64,000 nucleotides of DNA from Blastocatellia bacterium. GTDB taxonomy: Bacteria; Acidobacteriota; Blastocatellia; Chloracidobacteriales; JADJPF01. The position numbers and the translations under genes are program-made. A model generated the notes under the pieces. That model searched no databases. It had not been told where the DNA came from and saw only the letters and a list, made by a program, of their open reading frames with translations. The stretch spans positions 248,001-312,000 of the forward strand of contig JADJPF010000003.1 in assembly GCA_016713405.1 (NCBI GenBank). The letters are read 5' to 3'. Shown piece after piece: positions 25,441-35,300 of the stretch; positions within the stretch are counted from its first letter, which is position 1; every line of letters begins with the position of its first letter.

Positions 25441-26386
25441 TACTTTATAGGATTCAATATCAAAACGTTCTGATAAACGTTCAAATGTAACAAAACCATC
25501 TTTTTTACTTGCAATTACTACTTCCTCTGGATGATCTCTAAATAGATCTAAGAAATATGGTGAATGAGTAGTGCAAATAATTTGGATTGGATCGCGTTTT
25601 TCTCCAACACTTTCAGGGTAAGAAAGCCTGTATAAAGCGTCTTGTAAATCTCTCAATAATCGCGGGTGAATACCATGATCTGGTTCTTCAATACATATCA
25701 AAGGAGGGTGATCAGGTATATAAGCTAGTGTTAAAATAGCTAAGGCAAATAAAGTACCTGTTGATAAATCTTCGGCTTGAACTTTGTGTTTTCCGCGAGT
25801 TGTCCTTAGCAGGAAAGATCTTTGACCTGTGTCTGGAGTATCAAACAATATCCGGTCATATTCTGGTAATAGTCTGTTAACTTCTTGATTTAATAGTTCA
25901 AATTTTTCTGGTTCTTTATCTCTTAATTGATCAAGTACCCCTGCAAGGTTTCCTCCGTTATCTAACAAACGGCTATTTGGGTTTAACTCAACAGGATAAG
26001 AAATAAAATTTGAATCAAAAGAAAAAATTTGCATTTGACTTAGCTTGCTTTAAATTCCTATTTCTTTAGAAAAACTTGTCGAAGGAGGAACAGTTAGAAT
26101 TGTTTCTCCAAATGACTTCTGTTTGGATGTTTTCTGACCAATTTATCTTTACTTTCACACCTTCAAGGTCTTTTTCATGTCCAAAGCTAACAAGTCTTGA
26201 ATACCACATAGTTACTCGTTTCGCTGCTGATTGAATAGCTTTAAGCGCGGTTGTTTTTCCGCTACCATTTGGCCCGATGATAAGTGTAAATGGGCTAAGA
26301 GGTAGTTTTGTATCTTGTAATGCTTTGTAATTCTTAAACTCTACGGATTCAATCATAAGGTTTAATTTAAGTTTAGTTTTAGCCAA
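25441..26386 (-). pseudogene. AAA (OLD/SMC-like) ATPase, interrupted by frameshift, stop and deletion
   Basis: The N-terminal piece (26066-26386) has IESVEFKNYKALQDTKLPL and Walker A LIIGPNGSGKTTALKAI, and stops at TAA 26066-26068. The C-terminal piece (from 26034) has AGVLDQLRDKEPEKFE, the signature-like DLSTGTLFALAILTLAY, Walker B LICIEEPDHGIHPRLL and the switch CTTHSPYFLDLF. The frame containing the C-piece encodes a plausible bridge (TILTVPPSTSFSKEIGI), then another TAA (26050-26052). So at least one frameshift and one nonsense codon lie at 26050-26100, and the last 20-40 residues are missing at 25440. Likely a dead or dying gene. Confidence 0.7.
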
Positions 26387-26395
26387 AATTCAAGG

Positions 26396-27037
26396 TTAAC
26401 GCTTAAACATTAATGCTTTAATGTTAATTTCAAGGGTTTCTGTTTTTGAGCATTCTATTTTTGTGTTGTTTTCTTTTACTTCCATTTCTATATCAGTATT
26501 AGTTCTTAGTGTAAAATGATCTCCACGGTTAAGTTCTAGTAACAAAACACGCTCATTTGAAAGGCAATCTAAGCGAGCAGAAATCAACCGACCATCTTTA
26601 GTTGCAAATTTATCATCACGTCCACAAGTTAAACCAAGCTCGCTTTTCTTAAATTTAACCATTGCTTGAGATGTGTTTCCTGAGCCTTGGAGGGAAATTT
26701 TAGCGGTTCCATCTGTAAAGCTATTTCTTAGCACCCCAGAAAAATCTTTTTCTCGATAGTCAGAGTGGCTAACTAGCAATAAAAAGTTTTTTAACCCTTC
26801 TTTATCATCTACTTCAAAAACAAAATTTCCTGCATTATCTGTTTTAGTTTTGTAATCTTGAAATTGAGTGCGAACTGTAACTAAAGCCTCTACAATAGGT
26901 TGTCCATTGCGAGCATCTATAATTTGACCGGAAAAAACAGCTTTGGCCTGATTACTCAAGCTAATTTGAGCAGAAACAGGTAGGTTAACTAAAAATAAGA
27001 AAAATAAAGCAAATATTGGTAGATAAAAGCGTTTCAT
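26396..27037 (-). CDS. Secreted protein with carboxypeptidase-regulatory-like domain
   Basis: 213 residues. The signal peptide MKRFYLPIFALFFLFLVNLP is followed by VSAQ. Residues about 35-75 (FSGQIIDARNGQPIVEALVTVRTQFQDYKTKTDNAGNFVFEV) are a CarboxypepD_reg-like/CNA-B-like beta-sandwich start: G-x-ID-x-x-x-GQPI-x-x-A-x-V. The rest is a beta-rich region with two Cys (TCGRDDKFA; IECSKT) and no named domain. An extracellular or periplasmic structural role is inferred. Lies 20 bp downstream of pyrC on the same strand but is unrelated to it. Confidence 0.75.
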   Translation of the reverse strand: MKRFYLPIFALFFLFLVNLPVSAQISLSNQAKAVFSGQIIDARNGQPIVEALVTVRTQFQDYKTKTDNAGNFVFEVDDKEGLKNFLLLVSHSDYREKDFSGVLRNSFTDGTAKISLQGSGNTSQAMVKFKKSELGLTCGRDDKFATKDGRLISARLDCLSNERVLLLELNRGDHFTLRTNTDIEMEVKENNTKIECSKTETLEINIKALMFKR

Positions 27038-27057
27038 TGATAAACCTCTAACTTAAA

Positions 27058-28341
27058 TTAATCTTGTTGGTGATGATAGATAATTTTACCATTTACAATA
27101 GTTGCAATCACCGCTCCTTTTAGTTGCCAGCCAGCAAAGGGACTATTACGACTTTTTGAACGAAATAACGCAGGGTTAACAGTTGTGTTAAGTGTTGGAT
27201 CAAAAATAGTTATATCAGCAGGTGAACCAACGGCTAGCGTCCCACGAGCTAGATTAAAAACCCTAGCTGGAGCAGTAGAAAGTAGCTCTACAAATCGCAT
27301 TAGAGAAATTTTTCCTGTATGGTAAAGCTTGTCTAAAGAAAGGCTTACGGCTGTTTCAAGCCCTACGATTCCAAAAGGTGCGCGGTCATATTCTAAAGCT
27401 TTTTCATCTGCATGATGTGGTGCATGATCTGTAGCAATTACATCTACTGTCCCATCAATAATGCCTTGTATTAAGGCTTCTACGTCTTGATTAGTACGTA
27501 GTGGAGGATTCATTTTTGTATTAGTATCAAAACCTTCTACCGCGCTATCAGTCAGGCTAAAATGATGTGGGGTTACTTCGCAAGTAACTTTAATTCCTTT
27601 TTGCTTACCTTGTTTTACTAAAGCTAAAGATCCAGCAGTGCTTAAATGGGCGATATGGATATGCGCTCCAGTTTCTTGCGCTAGCATTAAATCTCGCTGG
27701 ACATCTGCTTCTTCAGCTAAATGAGACATTCCTTTTAGTCCAAGTAGCGTAGAGTAATAGCCTTCATTCATTACGCCACCAGCAGCAAGCTCTTTATTTT
27801 CACAATGATCAACAACAGGTAGGCCAAAATTTTTGGCATATTCCATTGCTCTACGCATTACCAAAGAGTTTGACACTGGACGACCATCATCAGAAATAGC
27901 TACAATTCCAGCCTCGTACATTTCCCCAATTTCCGCCAGTTGTTGACCTTCAGATTGTTTAGTTATTGCTCCAATAGGGAAAATGTTTACAAGATTAAGC
28001 TTTTTTGCTCGCTCTAAAATATAGTGAGTTACTGTAGCATTATCATTTATTGGCTGTGTGTTTGGCATACAACATATTGAGGTGAAACCCCCAGCAGCAG
28101 CAGCTTTAGCACCTGTTTCAATAGTTTCTTTATCTTCGCGTCCAGGTTCGCGTAAATGAGTGTGAAGGTCTATAAAACCAGGTGCAACTACTAAACCTGT
28201 AGCATCGAAAATTTGAGCATCAGCTATTTCAATGTTAGGAAAAACACCTGCAATTTGTCCATCTTCAATTAATACATCAGATACTTCTTCAAAGTAACGA
28301 CTAGGATCAATTACTAGGCCATTTTTAATTAATAGACGCAT
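27058..28341 (-). CDS. pyrC: Dihydroorotase
   Basis: 427 residues. Cyclises carbamoyl-aspartate to dihydroorotate. Metal and active-site motifs: HTHLREPGREDKETIETGAKAAAAGGFT (about 59-86), MPNTQP, DHCENK (metal His), HIAHLSTAGS and the catalytic-Asp segment VIATDHAPHH. Expected for a class I-type PyrC in an operon with pyrB and pyrR: 3 bp separate it from pyrB. Ends HHQQD. Confidence 0.96.
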   Translation of the reverse strand: MRLLIKNGLVIDPSRYFEEVSDVLIEDGQIAGVFPNIEIADAQIFDATGLVVAPGFIDLHTHLREPGREDKETIETGAKAAAAGGFTSICCMPNTQPINDNATVTHYILERAKKLNLVNIFPIGAITKQSEGQQLAEIGEMYEAGIVAISDDGRPVSNSLVMRRAMEYAKNFGLPVVDHCENKELAAGGVMNEGYYSTLLGLKGMSHLAEEADVQRDLMLAQETGAHIHIAHLSTAGSLALVKQGKQKGIKVTCEVTPHHFSLTDSAVEGFDTNTKMNPPLRTNQDVEALIQGIIDGTVDVIATDHAPHHADEKALEYDRAPFGIVGLETAVSLSLDKLYHTGKISLMRFVELLSTAPARVFNLARGTLAVGSPADITIFDPTLNTTVNPALFRSKSRNSPFAGWQLKGAVIATIVNGKIIYHHQQD

Positions 28342-28344
28342 AAA

Positions 28345-29324
28345 TTATTTTGCTCCTAAAACTTCCTGTTGAGCATCTGCTACATTGCCACCCATAACCA
28401 AATAAAGTGCGGCCATACGAATAGCAACACCATTAGTAACTTGTTCATAAACAAGCGAATATGGCCCGTCAATTACATCTGAAGCTACTTCAATTCCACG
28501 ATTAACCGGGCCCGGATGGATAACGATTACATCTTTTTTAGCCATTTCCAGACGTTTAGCTGTTAATCCATAGAAGTAAGCATATTCTCGTAAGGAAGGA
28601 AAATAGGCTGAAGCTTCTCGCTCAAGTTGTATTCTTAGCATTAGGACTACATCAGCACCTTCTAAAGCTTTATCAATAGAAGTTGTTGTTGTAATTTTAC
28701 CAACAGAATTTGCTGTTAGCTGGTCAAAATGTGGTGGAATAAGTGTTGCGGGCCCGGCTACACGAACATTAGCACCAAGTTTAGTAAGTAGATGTACATT
28801 AGAACGAGCTACCCGACTATGAGCAATATCACCAATGATTGCTACTTCTAAGCCTTCAATTTTTTGTTTATGTTCACGAATAGTTAAAGCGTCAAGTAGG
28901 GCTTGTGTAGGGTGTTCATGCGCTCCGTCGCCAGCATTAATAACAGAAGTGCGACAAATGCGGGCTAGTTGTTGGGGAACGCCTGCTGATGAATGGCGAA
29001 TAACAATTGCATCAGCACCATTGCTTCTAGATTTCTAGCTGTATCAATTAGCGTTTCACCTTTTGACAAACTGCTACTAGAGGCAGAAATATTAATTGCA
29101 TCAGCAGAAAGACGTTTGGCAGCAATTTCAAAGCTTGTTCTGGTACGTGTAGAGGGTTCAAAAAAAAGATTGATGACTGTACGACCTCTAAGAGTCGGGA
29201 CTTTTTTTATTGGACGGCGGGAAATTTCCTTAAAAGCTGCTGCCGTGTCGAGAATTGTATTAATCTCTTCTACAGAGAGATCTCTAATTGCTAACAAATC
29301 TTTTCGATTAAAAGCCACAAACAA
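28345..29324 (-). pseudogene. pyrB: Aspartate carbamoyltransferase, interrupted by a one-base deletion
   Basis: The N-part (from 29324) has FFEPSTRTRTSFEIAAKRL, the carbamoyl-phosphate motif, and ends in the wrong frame at 28965. The remainder reads from about 29020 to 28345 in the next frame: GADAIVIRHSSAGVP, EHPTQALLDALTI, VAIIGDIAHSRVARSN, VHPGPVNRG-like (here IVIHPGPVNRG). The join needs one extra G: the gene has ATGGTGCT where ATGGGTGCT restores 'NLEAMGADAIVIRHSS' (plus-strand CC at 29019-29020 should be CCC). With that base the gene is complete and normal at about 327 residues. A homopolymer error or a recent mutation are both possible; the adjacent pyrR and pyrC are intact. Confidence 0.9.
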
Positions 29325-29327
29325 TCC

Positions 29328-29882
29328 TTAAGCTTCTGGGGCAGGTTCGACAACAATAACTTGTTCTATTTCGTCAAATCCTTCCAACATAACTTTAACA
29401 ATTTCTGCTTGTTTGGTAGCGACTTTCTCGCCTACATAATCAGCATGAATTGGTAGTTCACGATAACCACGATCTACTAAAACAGCTAGTTGTACTCGGC
29501 GAGGACGGCCAAAATCCATTAGTTCATCAAGTGCTGCTCGAATTGTTCGACCTGTATAAAGTACATCATCAACTAAAATTATGGTTTGTTCTTCTACTCC
29601 ACCAGGAATATCAGTATCTTGAACAACAGGTTTAACATCTACTGTAGAAAGGTCGTCTCGGTAAAGTGTTATATCTAATGTACCAACAGGAGGGCGAACA
29701 CCTTCAAGTTCAGCAATTTTATTAGCGATTCTTTCGGCTAGTGGTACACCTCGACGGCGAATACCTACGATTAATAATTTTTCTGTGCCGCGATTACGTT
29801 CAACTATTTCTGAAGCTATACGTGAAAGGGCGCGGTTAATAGCAACAGCGTCCATTAATTGAAATTTTTGTACAAAATTCAT
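29328..29882 (-). CDS. pyrR: Bifunctional pyr operon regulator / uracil phosphoribosyltransferase PyrR
   Basis: 184 residues. PRPP-binding motif IILVDDVLYTGRTIRAALD (about 98-116); family segments ALSRIASEIVERN, LLIVGIRRRGVPLA, GTLDITLYRDDL and PIHADYVGEKVAT. PyrR binds pyr mRNA to cause attenuation in Gram-positives and has weak UPRT activity. First gene of pyrR-pyrB-pyrC. No clear anti-terminator/terminator pair is seen in the short leader (29883-29994), so how it would regulate here is unclear. Confidence 0.93.
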   Translation of the reverse strand: MNFVQKFQLMDAVAINRALSRIASEIVERNRGTEKLLIVGIRRRGVPLAERIANKIAELEGVRPPVGTLDITLYRDDLSTVDVKPVVQDTDIPGGVEEQTIILVDDVLYTGRTIRAALDELMDFGRPRRVQLAVLVDRGYRELPIHADYVGEKVATKQAEIVKVMLEGFDEIEQVIVVEPAPEA

Positions 29883-29994
29883 CGATCTTTCTCCAAAATA
29901 AACAAGCTAAAATTTTACTGCAAAACCCGTCTTTATAGCATAAGCTAATAAATGATAGCAAGGTGTCCAATAGCTTGTTGGTGACACGAAGTAA

Positions 29995-30267
29995 TTAATA
30001 CTCTACTACTGCCAATTCTACAATTTGGTAATTTTCTACTCTCATTTTTAAGAAATTTCCTTCTATTAAAGGGAGCAAATAAGCTCCCGTGCCTCCACTA
30101 GAAGCAGTGGCATTTGGATCTAGCTGTTCTCTAACTTCTAAAGGTAATTGCTTAATAATTAGGTCAAAATCAGGTATGCGGCGTTGTTTACCAAAAAGGA
30201 TAAAAGCCCCTTCGGGAAGTGCTATTGGCAGAGAGATATCTTTGATCATTTCTTCTACTTTAGGCAT
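29995..30267 (-). CDS. Small unknown protein
   Basis: 90 residues, soluble, starting MPKVEEMIKDISLPIALPEG. It contains FILFGKQRRIPDFDLIIKQLPLEVREQLDP and ends VENYQIVELAVVEY. No family recognised. It lies alone between pyrR and the LytTR regulator, with more than 100 bp on either side. Amino-acid composition is normal and a purine-rich AGGAGAGA precedes the ATG, which supports coding. Confidence 0.6.
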   Translation of the reverse strand: MPKVEEMIKDISLPIALPEGAFILFGKQRRIPDFDLIIKQLPLEVREQLDPNATASSGGTGAYLLPLIEGNFLKMRVENYQIVELAVVEY

Positions 30268-30468
30268 AAAACAATATTATCTCTCCTAATAGATACTAAC
30301 TGTTGTTGGCGCAAAGTTTTTTATTGTAAGTTTTTCTTTAATAACACATTAAAATAGTATCTAGCAAGTACAGATAACTATTATTACTCTTTGACATAGA
30401 TAAAAACTTTGGTATTTATTGAAAGTAATAGGTTAATAGACTACTATAATCAACCTAAAAATTAAATC

Positions 30469-31191
30469 TTAAAAGAATTTTTTTCTTAGTTCAGAAGAAT
30501 ATTTGCGGCTAGTTGTTAATGGAGTTGTTATGTTGCGCAAATAAATTTGGTAGCTACTTCTAAACCAAGGCTCTATTCTTTCAATATATTCAATATTTAT
30601 TAAAACTGATCTGTGAATACGTAAGAATTGTTGGGAAGGTAGGTGTTCTTCCCACTCACGTAAGGATTTTAGGACTAGTTTTTTTTCACCCTTAGTTGTG
30701 TAAACCTCTGTATAATCGCCAGTTGCCGAAATATAACTAATAGAATTTATTTTTACAAAGCCTGTTCGACCTTGACCTTTAATAAAAATAAAATCGTTGT
30801 AATCTAATGGTTGAATGGGTTTAGACTCATTTTTAGGTGATTTTTCTAATCGAGCGAGAGCCTGACTTAACCGAGGTAAACTAACAGGCTTAAGCAAATA
30901 GTCTAGGGCATTTACTTCAAAAGCACGAATAGCAAAATTATCAAAAGCAGTAACAAAAATAACAGAAAAGTCTATTTCCATTTTTTCAAACAACTTAAAG
31001 CCGGACTCTTTTGGCATTTGTATATCTAAAAATACCAAATCTGGCTCAGTTGTATTAATTACTTCTATAGCTATTTCGACACTATTGGCTTGACCTACAA
31101 CTTGGATTTGTTGGAAATGAGCAAGTTGATGTTGTAGGTCTTGACGTGCTAATTCTTCATCATCTACCAATACTACACGTAGTTGCTTCAT
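30469..31191 (-). CDS. LytTR-family response regulator
   Basis: 240 residues. Receiver domain: LVDDEELARQDL, the phosphoacceptor Asp in PDLVFLDIQMPKESG (about residue 56), VTAFDNFAIRAFEVNALDYLLKP. LytTR DNA-binding domain about 133-238: FIFIKGQGRTGFVKINSISYISATGDYTEV...FLRIHRSVLINIEYIERI. It binds direct repeats upstream of target genes when phosphorylated. It is 28 bp downstream of the REC-kinase gene, and that kinase belongs to the LytS/AlgZ class that pairs with LytTR regulators. Confidence 0.93.
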   Translation of the reverse strand: MKQLRVVLVDDEELARQDLQHQLAHFQQIQVVGQANSVEIAIEVINTTEPDLVFLDIQMPKESGFKLFEKMEIDFSVIFVTAFDNFAIRAFEVNALDYLLKPVSLPRLSQALARLEKSPKNESKPIQPLDYNDFIFIKGQGRTGFVKINSISYISATGDYTEVYTTKGEKKLVLKSLREWEEHLPSQQFLRIHRSVLINIEYIERIEPWFRSSYQIYLRNITTPLTTSRKYSSELRKKFF

Positions 31192-31219
31192 TTGTTTTAT
31201 TTATACCTTTCTTCTAGGA

Positions 31220-32212
31220 TTAAACAGGTATTTCTATTGTTATATAGACATAGCCTTTTTGTTCACTAATATTAATAGTGTGATTATCAGAATAATATTC
31301 TTTTAAGCGTTGTTTTACATTATCTAATCCTACACCTAAACTAGCACTTTGAGGAATGTCGTCATCATCAGGTTTTGCTATCCAATAGCCGCTATTAATT
31401 ACATCAAAAATGAGCATATCATTTTCTATTTTTACAGATAACTTTATTTCAAGTGGTAGCCTACTAGTCACCATTCCATACTTAATAGCATTTTCTACAA
31501 GTGGTTGTAGCAAAAAGGCTGGCATTGTGTAGTTATTAGCTGCCTTTTCAAAGTTAGTTTTAACTATTAATGTATCCTTAAAGCGAATTTGTTCTATAGC
31601 TAAATAATTTAGTGTAGCTTGGATTTCTTCTTCTACGGAAACTATTGATTTCTTTCTATTTAGTAGCAAGTAGCGTAAATAGTCTGCTAGTTGTGTAAGC
31701 ATATTTTCAGCCGCTTTGCCATCTGTAGAAATTAAAGCTCGAATAGACATTAAGGAATTAAATAAAAAATGTGGATTAAGTTGATAAAGTAAAAGCTCTA
31801 AATAAAGTTGCCTAGTCATCCGAGAGATTTTTAATTGATTTTCAACCCGCACAATAACTTCTTCAACTTGAAAAGGTTTAGTTACATAATCCACACCACC
31901 AACGCTAAAAGCTTTAATTTTGTCTATCATATCACTATTAGCACTAATGAAAATTACAGGGATTTTTTGGCTATTAGGGTTACTTTTTAGCTGACGACAA
32001 ACGTCATAACCGTTGACTAGGGGCATATTAATATCTAAAAGCACAATATCAGGAGGTGCAGCCTTTATTGATGCAAGCGCGTGTTGACCGCTATTGGCTA
32101 CTCTTACATCATAGTTTTGTGCTGTTAACATTTTTGATAGGACTTCTAAATTGTTTGGCTCATCATCAACAATTAAGACTTCCCCTTTATAGCTCTCAAT
32201 ATTTAATGGCAT
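31220..32212 (-). CDS. Receiver-LytS-type histidine kinase fusion
   Basis: 330 residues. The N-terminal receiver (1-125) has LIVDDEPNNLEVL, DIVLLDINMPLVNGYDVC and PVIFISA...VGGVDYVTKPF. It is joined directly to a His_kinase (PF06580-type) domain with LLLYQLNPHFLFNSLMSIRALI, where H in NPHFLFNSL is the expected phospho-site. The ATPase domain has LLQPLVENAIKYGM and SLGVGLDNVKQRL. There is no membrane segment, so it is a cytoplasmic relay likely fed by another kinase, possibly the giant propeller hybrid just upstream (175 bp). It probably phosphorylates the LytTR regulator downstream. Confidence 0.9.
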   Translation of the reverse strand: MPLNIESYKGEVLIVDDEPNNLEVLSKMLTAQNYDVRVANSGQHALASIKAAPPDIVLLDINMPLVNGYDVCRQLKSNPNSQKIPVIFISANSDMIDKIKAFSVGGVDYVTKPFQVEEVIVRVENQLKISRMTRQLYLELLLYQLNPHFLFNSLMSIRALISTDGKAAENMLTQLADYLRYLLLNRKKSIVSVEEEIQATLNYLAIEQIRFKDTLIVKTNFEKAANNYTMPAFLLQPLVENAIKYGMVTSRLPLEIKLSVKIENDMLIFDVINSGYWIAKPDDDDIPQSASLGVGLDNVKQRLKEYYSDNHTINISEQKGYVYITIEIPV

Positions 32213-32387
32213 AGAATCAAAGCTCTTTTTTGGGGTTTAATAAGCAAATGTAGTTGGCATCTTATAATCCCTACAATAAAACAGACTCTTCACCAGTAAT
32301 TTTAGGACAGTTATACTTGGGGTGTCGAATGCTTGTTAAGATGGATTGTCCATTGAGCGATAAAATAAACCTTTTAGCCAAAGATCT

Positions 32388-35300
32388 TTATTTACTAACT
32401 TTATTTGTAAGCTTATCTATCATTTGTAAAAGAGCTTCTACTTGATAGTTTTTAATCATGTTTTGTAAATGATTTTTTAGGTCTTTATTATCTTTTCCTA
32501 TATCTTCAATTATCTCTTCTGCTAAAGTTAACCTACCTTGTAATGCTGCTTTATGCAGGCGGTTTAGCACTTTTGTAGGAACATTTTCTAGCAAGGCAAC
32601 TATTTCAAAAGAGCTTATTTCTTTGTTAGATTTTTGCTCTGTTTTAGTCTCCAAAACTTTGTAGGAAAACTTTACTCCAAGGTGCTGTTTTAATTTTTGG
32701 AAAATGGTTTTTTCTAAATAAGGTTTAGTAACAATATCATCACATCCTACATTATAAATACCAGCATGGTCTTGTTCAAAAGCACTAGCCGTCATAGCAA
32801 TTATTACGGTTGATTTTGAGTTATTTTCTAGTTCTCTAATTTTTCTTGTCGCACTATAACCATCTAAAACTTTCATTCTAATATCCATCCAAATCAACTT
32901 TGGATGCCAGGATTGCCAAATTTCAATAGCTTCTTGACCATTTGTTGCCTGGCGAACTTCAAAACCAAGAGAAGTTAAAAAAGTGCTTAAAACTGTGCGG
33001 TTTTCTGCTCGATCGTCAACTACTAAAATTCGGTGTTTTGCCTCGCCTTCAGCTAAACCTATGATGTTATCTTCTTCAGATCCTACTATTTGCGAACTCT
33101 CATTTATTTGAGGTAGTTCAATATCAAAAGCAAATACGCTTCCTCTACCTTCTTCACTAACTACAGTTATATCTCCACCCATTAATTGTACAAGGTTGCG
33201 GCTAATAAATAGTCCAAGTCCTGTTCCTTCCTTGGATTGTTGACCACTAGAAGTTTGGACAAATGCCCCAAATAATTTGTTTATTTCTTCTTTGGAAATA
33301 CCTGTTCCAGTGTCTTGAACCTGGAAAAATACTCTTGAATCACTATATCTAACAGTTAAAGTTATTTTACCTACACTAGTAAACTTGACAGCATTAGCTA
33401 GTAGATTAATTAATACTTGTTTAAGCTTCTTTTCGTCTCCCTGGACTTGTTGAGGCAAGTTAGCAGGAATTTTACATTCAAACTCTAAACCTTTTCCTGT
33501 AGAGTGAGATGTAAAAATACTGGTAATATCACTAAGTAAATTATGAAGATTAAAAGTCGTTTTTTGAAGTTCGACTTTGCCAGATTCAATTTTAGAGATA
33601 GATAAAACATCGTTAATTAAAGATAGTAAGTGTTCACCACTGCGCAAAATAGTTTTTAAGTACTCACCCTCTTGTTTTTCAAAAGGGTGTTTGCGTAAAA
33701 TTATTTGAGTAAAACCTAGGATAGCATTTAATGGGGTGCGTAATTCGTGGCTCATATTTGCTAAAAAAGCACTTTTAGCTTGATTAGCTATTTCTGCTGC
33801 ATTTGCGCGTAGTTGATTTTCTAGCAGTTCTTGTTTTATTCTTAGCCGTTTATTTCTAGCTCTAATAGCAGTAAAACATATTACTGAAAAAGTACCAAAA
33901 TAAAGACAGTAAGCCCACCAACGTTGCCAAGGTGGAGCAACAATTCTTACTTTTACTGAAACCCCTTGTTCATTCCAAATGCCATCACTATTTGCCCCTT
34001 TTACTTTGAAAATATAGTCTCCTGGAGCTAAGTTAGTGTAACTAATATAGTTTCTATTATCAACCATTCTCCATGTTTCGTTAAGTCCTATAAGTTTATA
34101 GGCATAAGAATTTTTTTCTGGGTCAGAATAGCTTAAAGCCGCAAATTCAAAAGAAAAATAATTTTCTTTATGAGAAAGTTCAAAAACTTCATTTGATTCT
34201 AAATTTTGAGCTAACAAAAGAGCGGCTTTTGGAGAAGGTTTATCAAAAATCTTAAAATTGGTAATAATGATTCTTGGGACATACTTAGTGCTTTCTATTT
34301 GTTCAGGAAAAAAGCGAGAAAAACCATCTACTCCACCAAAAAACATCTCTCCACTTTTACTTTTATAATATGCTCCAGAATTATAACTGTAGCCTTGTAA
34401 TCCATCGCTAGGGCCGTAGCTAGCAAAAGTTTCTTTTACAGGATTAAATTTAATAAGTCCTCGGCTACTAGTACTTAACCAAAGATTTCCTTGACTATCT
34501 TCTAATAACCCTAAGATAGCGTTATCTGCTAAACCTTGCTCTTTTTTGTAATACTTAAAACTATTGCTTTTAAGATCAAAACAATTTAGCCCTCCACCAT
34601 AAGTTGCTATCCAAAGCCTCTTTTGTTTGTCTTCATGAATTGACATTATGGTATTTGCATTTACGCTTTTATTAGTAGGATTTTTAGGGTCATATTTGTA
34701 AATTGTAAAAGCTTCTGTTTTAGGGTCAAATTTGTTTAATCCTCCGCCTTGAGTACCTATCCAAATATTGTCATCACTATCCACAAGCATAGAAAAAATA
34801 GCGTTTCTACTTAAACTATTAGGATTTTTAGGGTCGTTTAAGTAGGTTTTAGTTTCTTCTGTTTTAGTATCATATTTAATTAGTCCTTTCATTGAACCAA
34901 TCCAAAAAATTCCAGAACTTGATTGACAAATTGGGCCTAAGCCGTTGTCACTTAAAGTTTTTCTCTTAAAACCATCTATTTTAGGGTCGTATTGATGTAA
35001 AGTTCCGTCATGTGTTCCTACCCATAATATTTTCTTTTGATCTTCATAAATTGAATAAACAGTATTATGACTTAAGCTAGAATTAGAATTTTTATTATAC
35101 ATATAATGCTTAAAGGTTTTAGTTTTAGCATCATAACGATTTAAGCCTCCTCCACCAGTCCCAACCCATAAGTTGCCTTTTGAATCTTCACAAAAAGCAT
35201 ATATAGTATTATGACTTAAACTATTAGGAAATCTTGGATCCTTAAAAATGGTTGTAAATTTTTGACGGTTTAAGTCAGCTTTGTTTACACCATTATTGGT

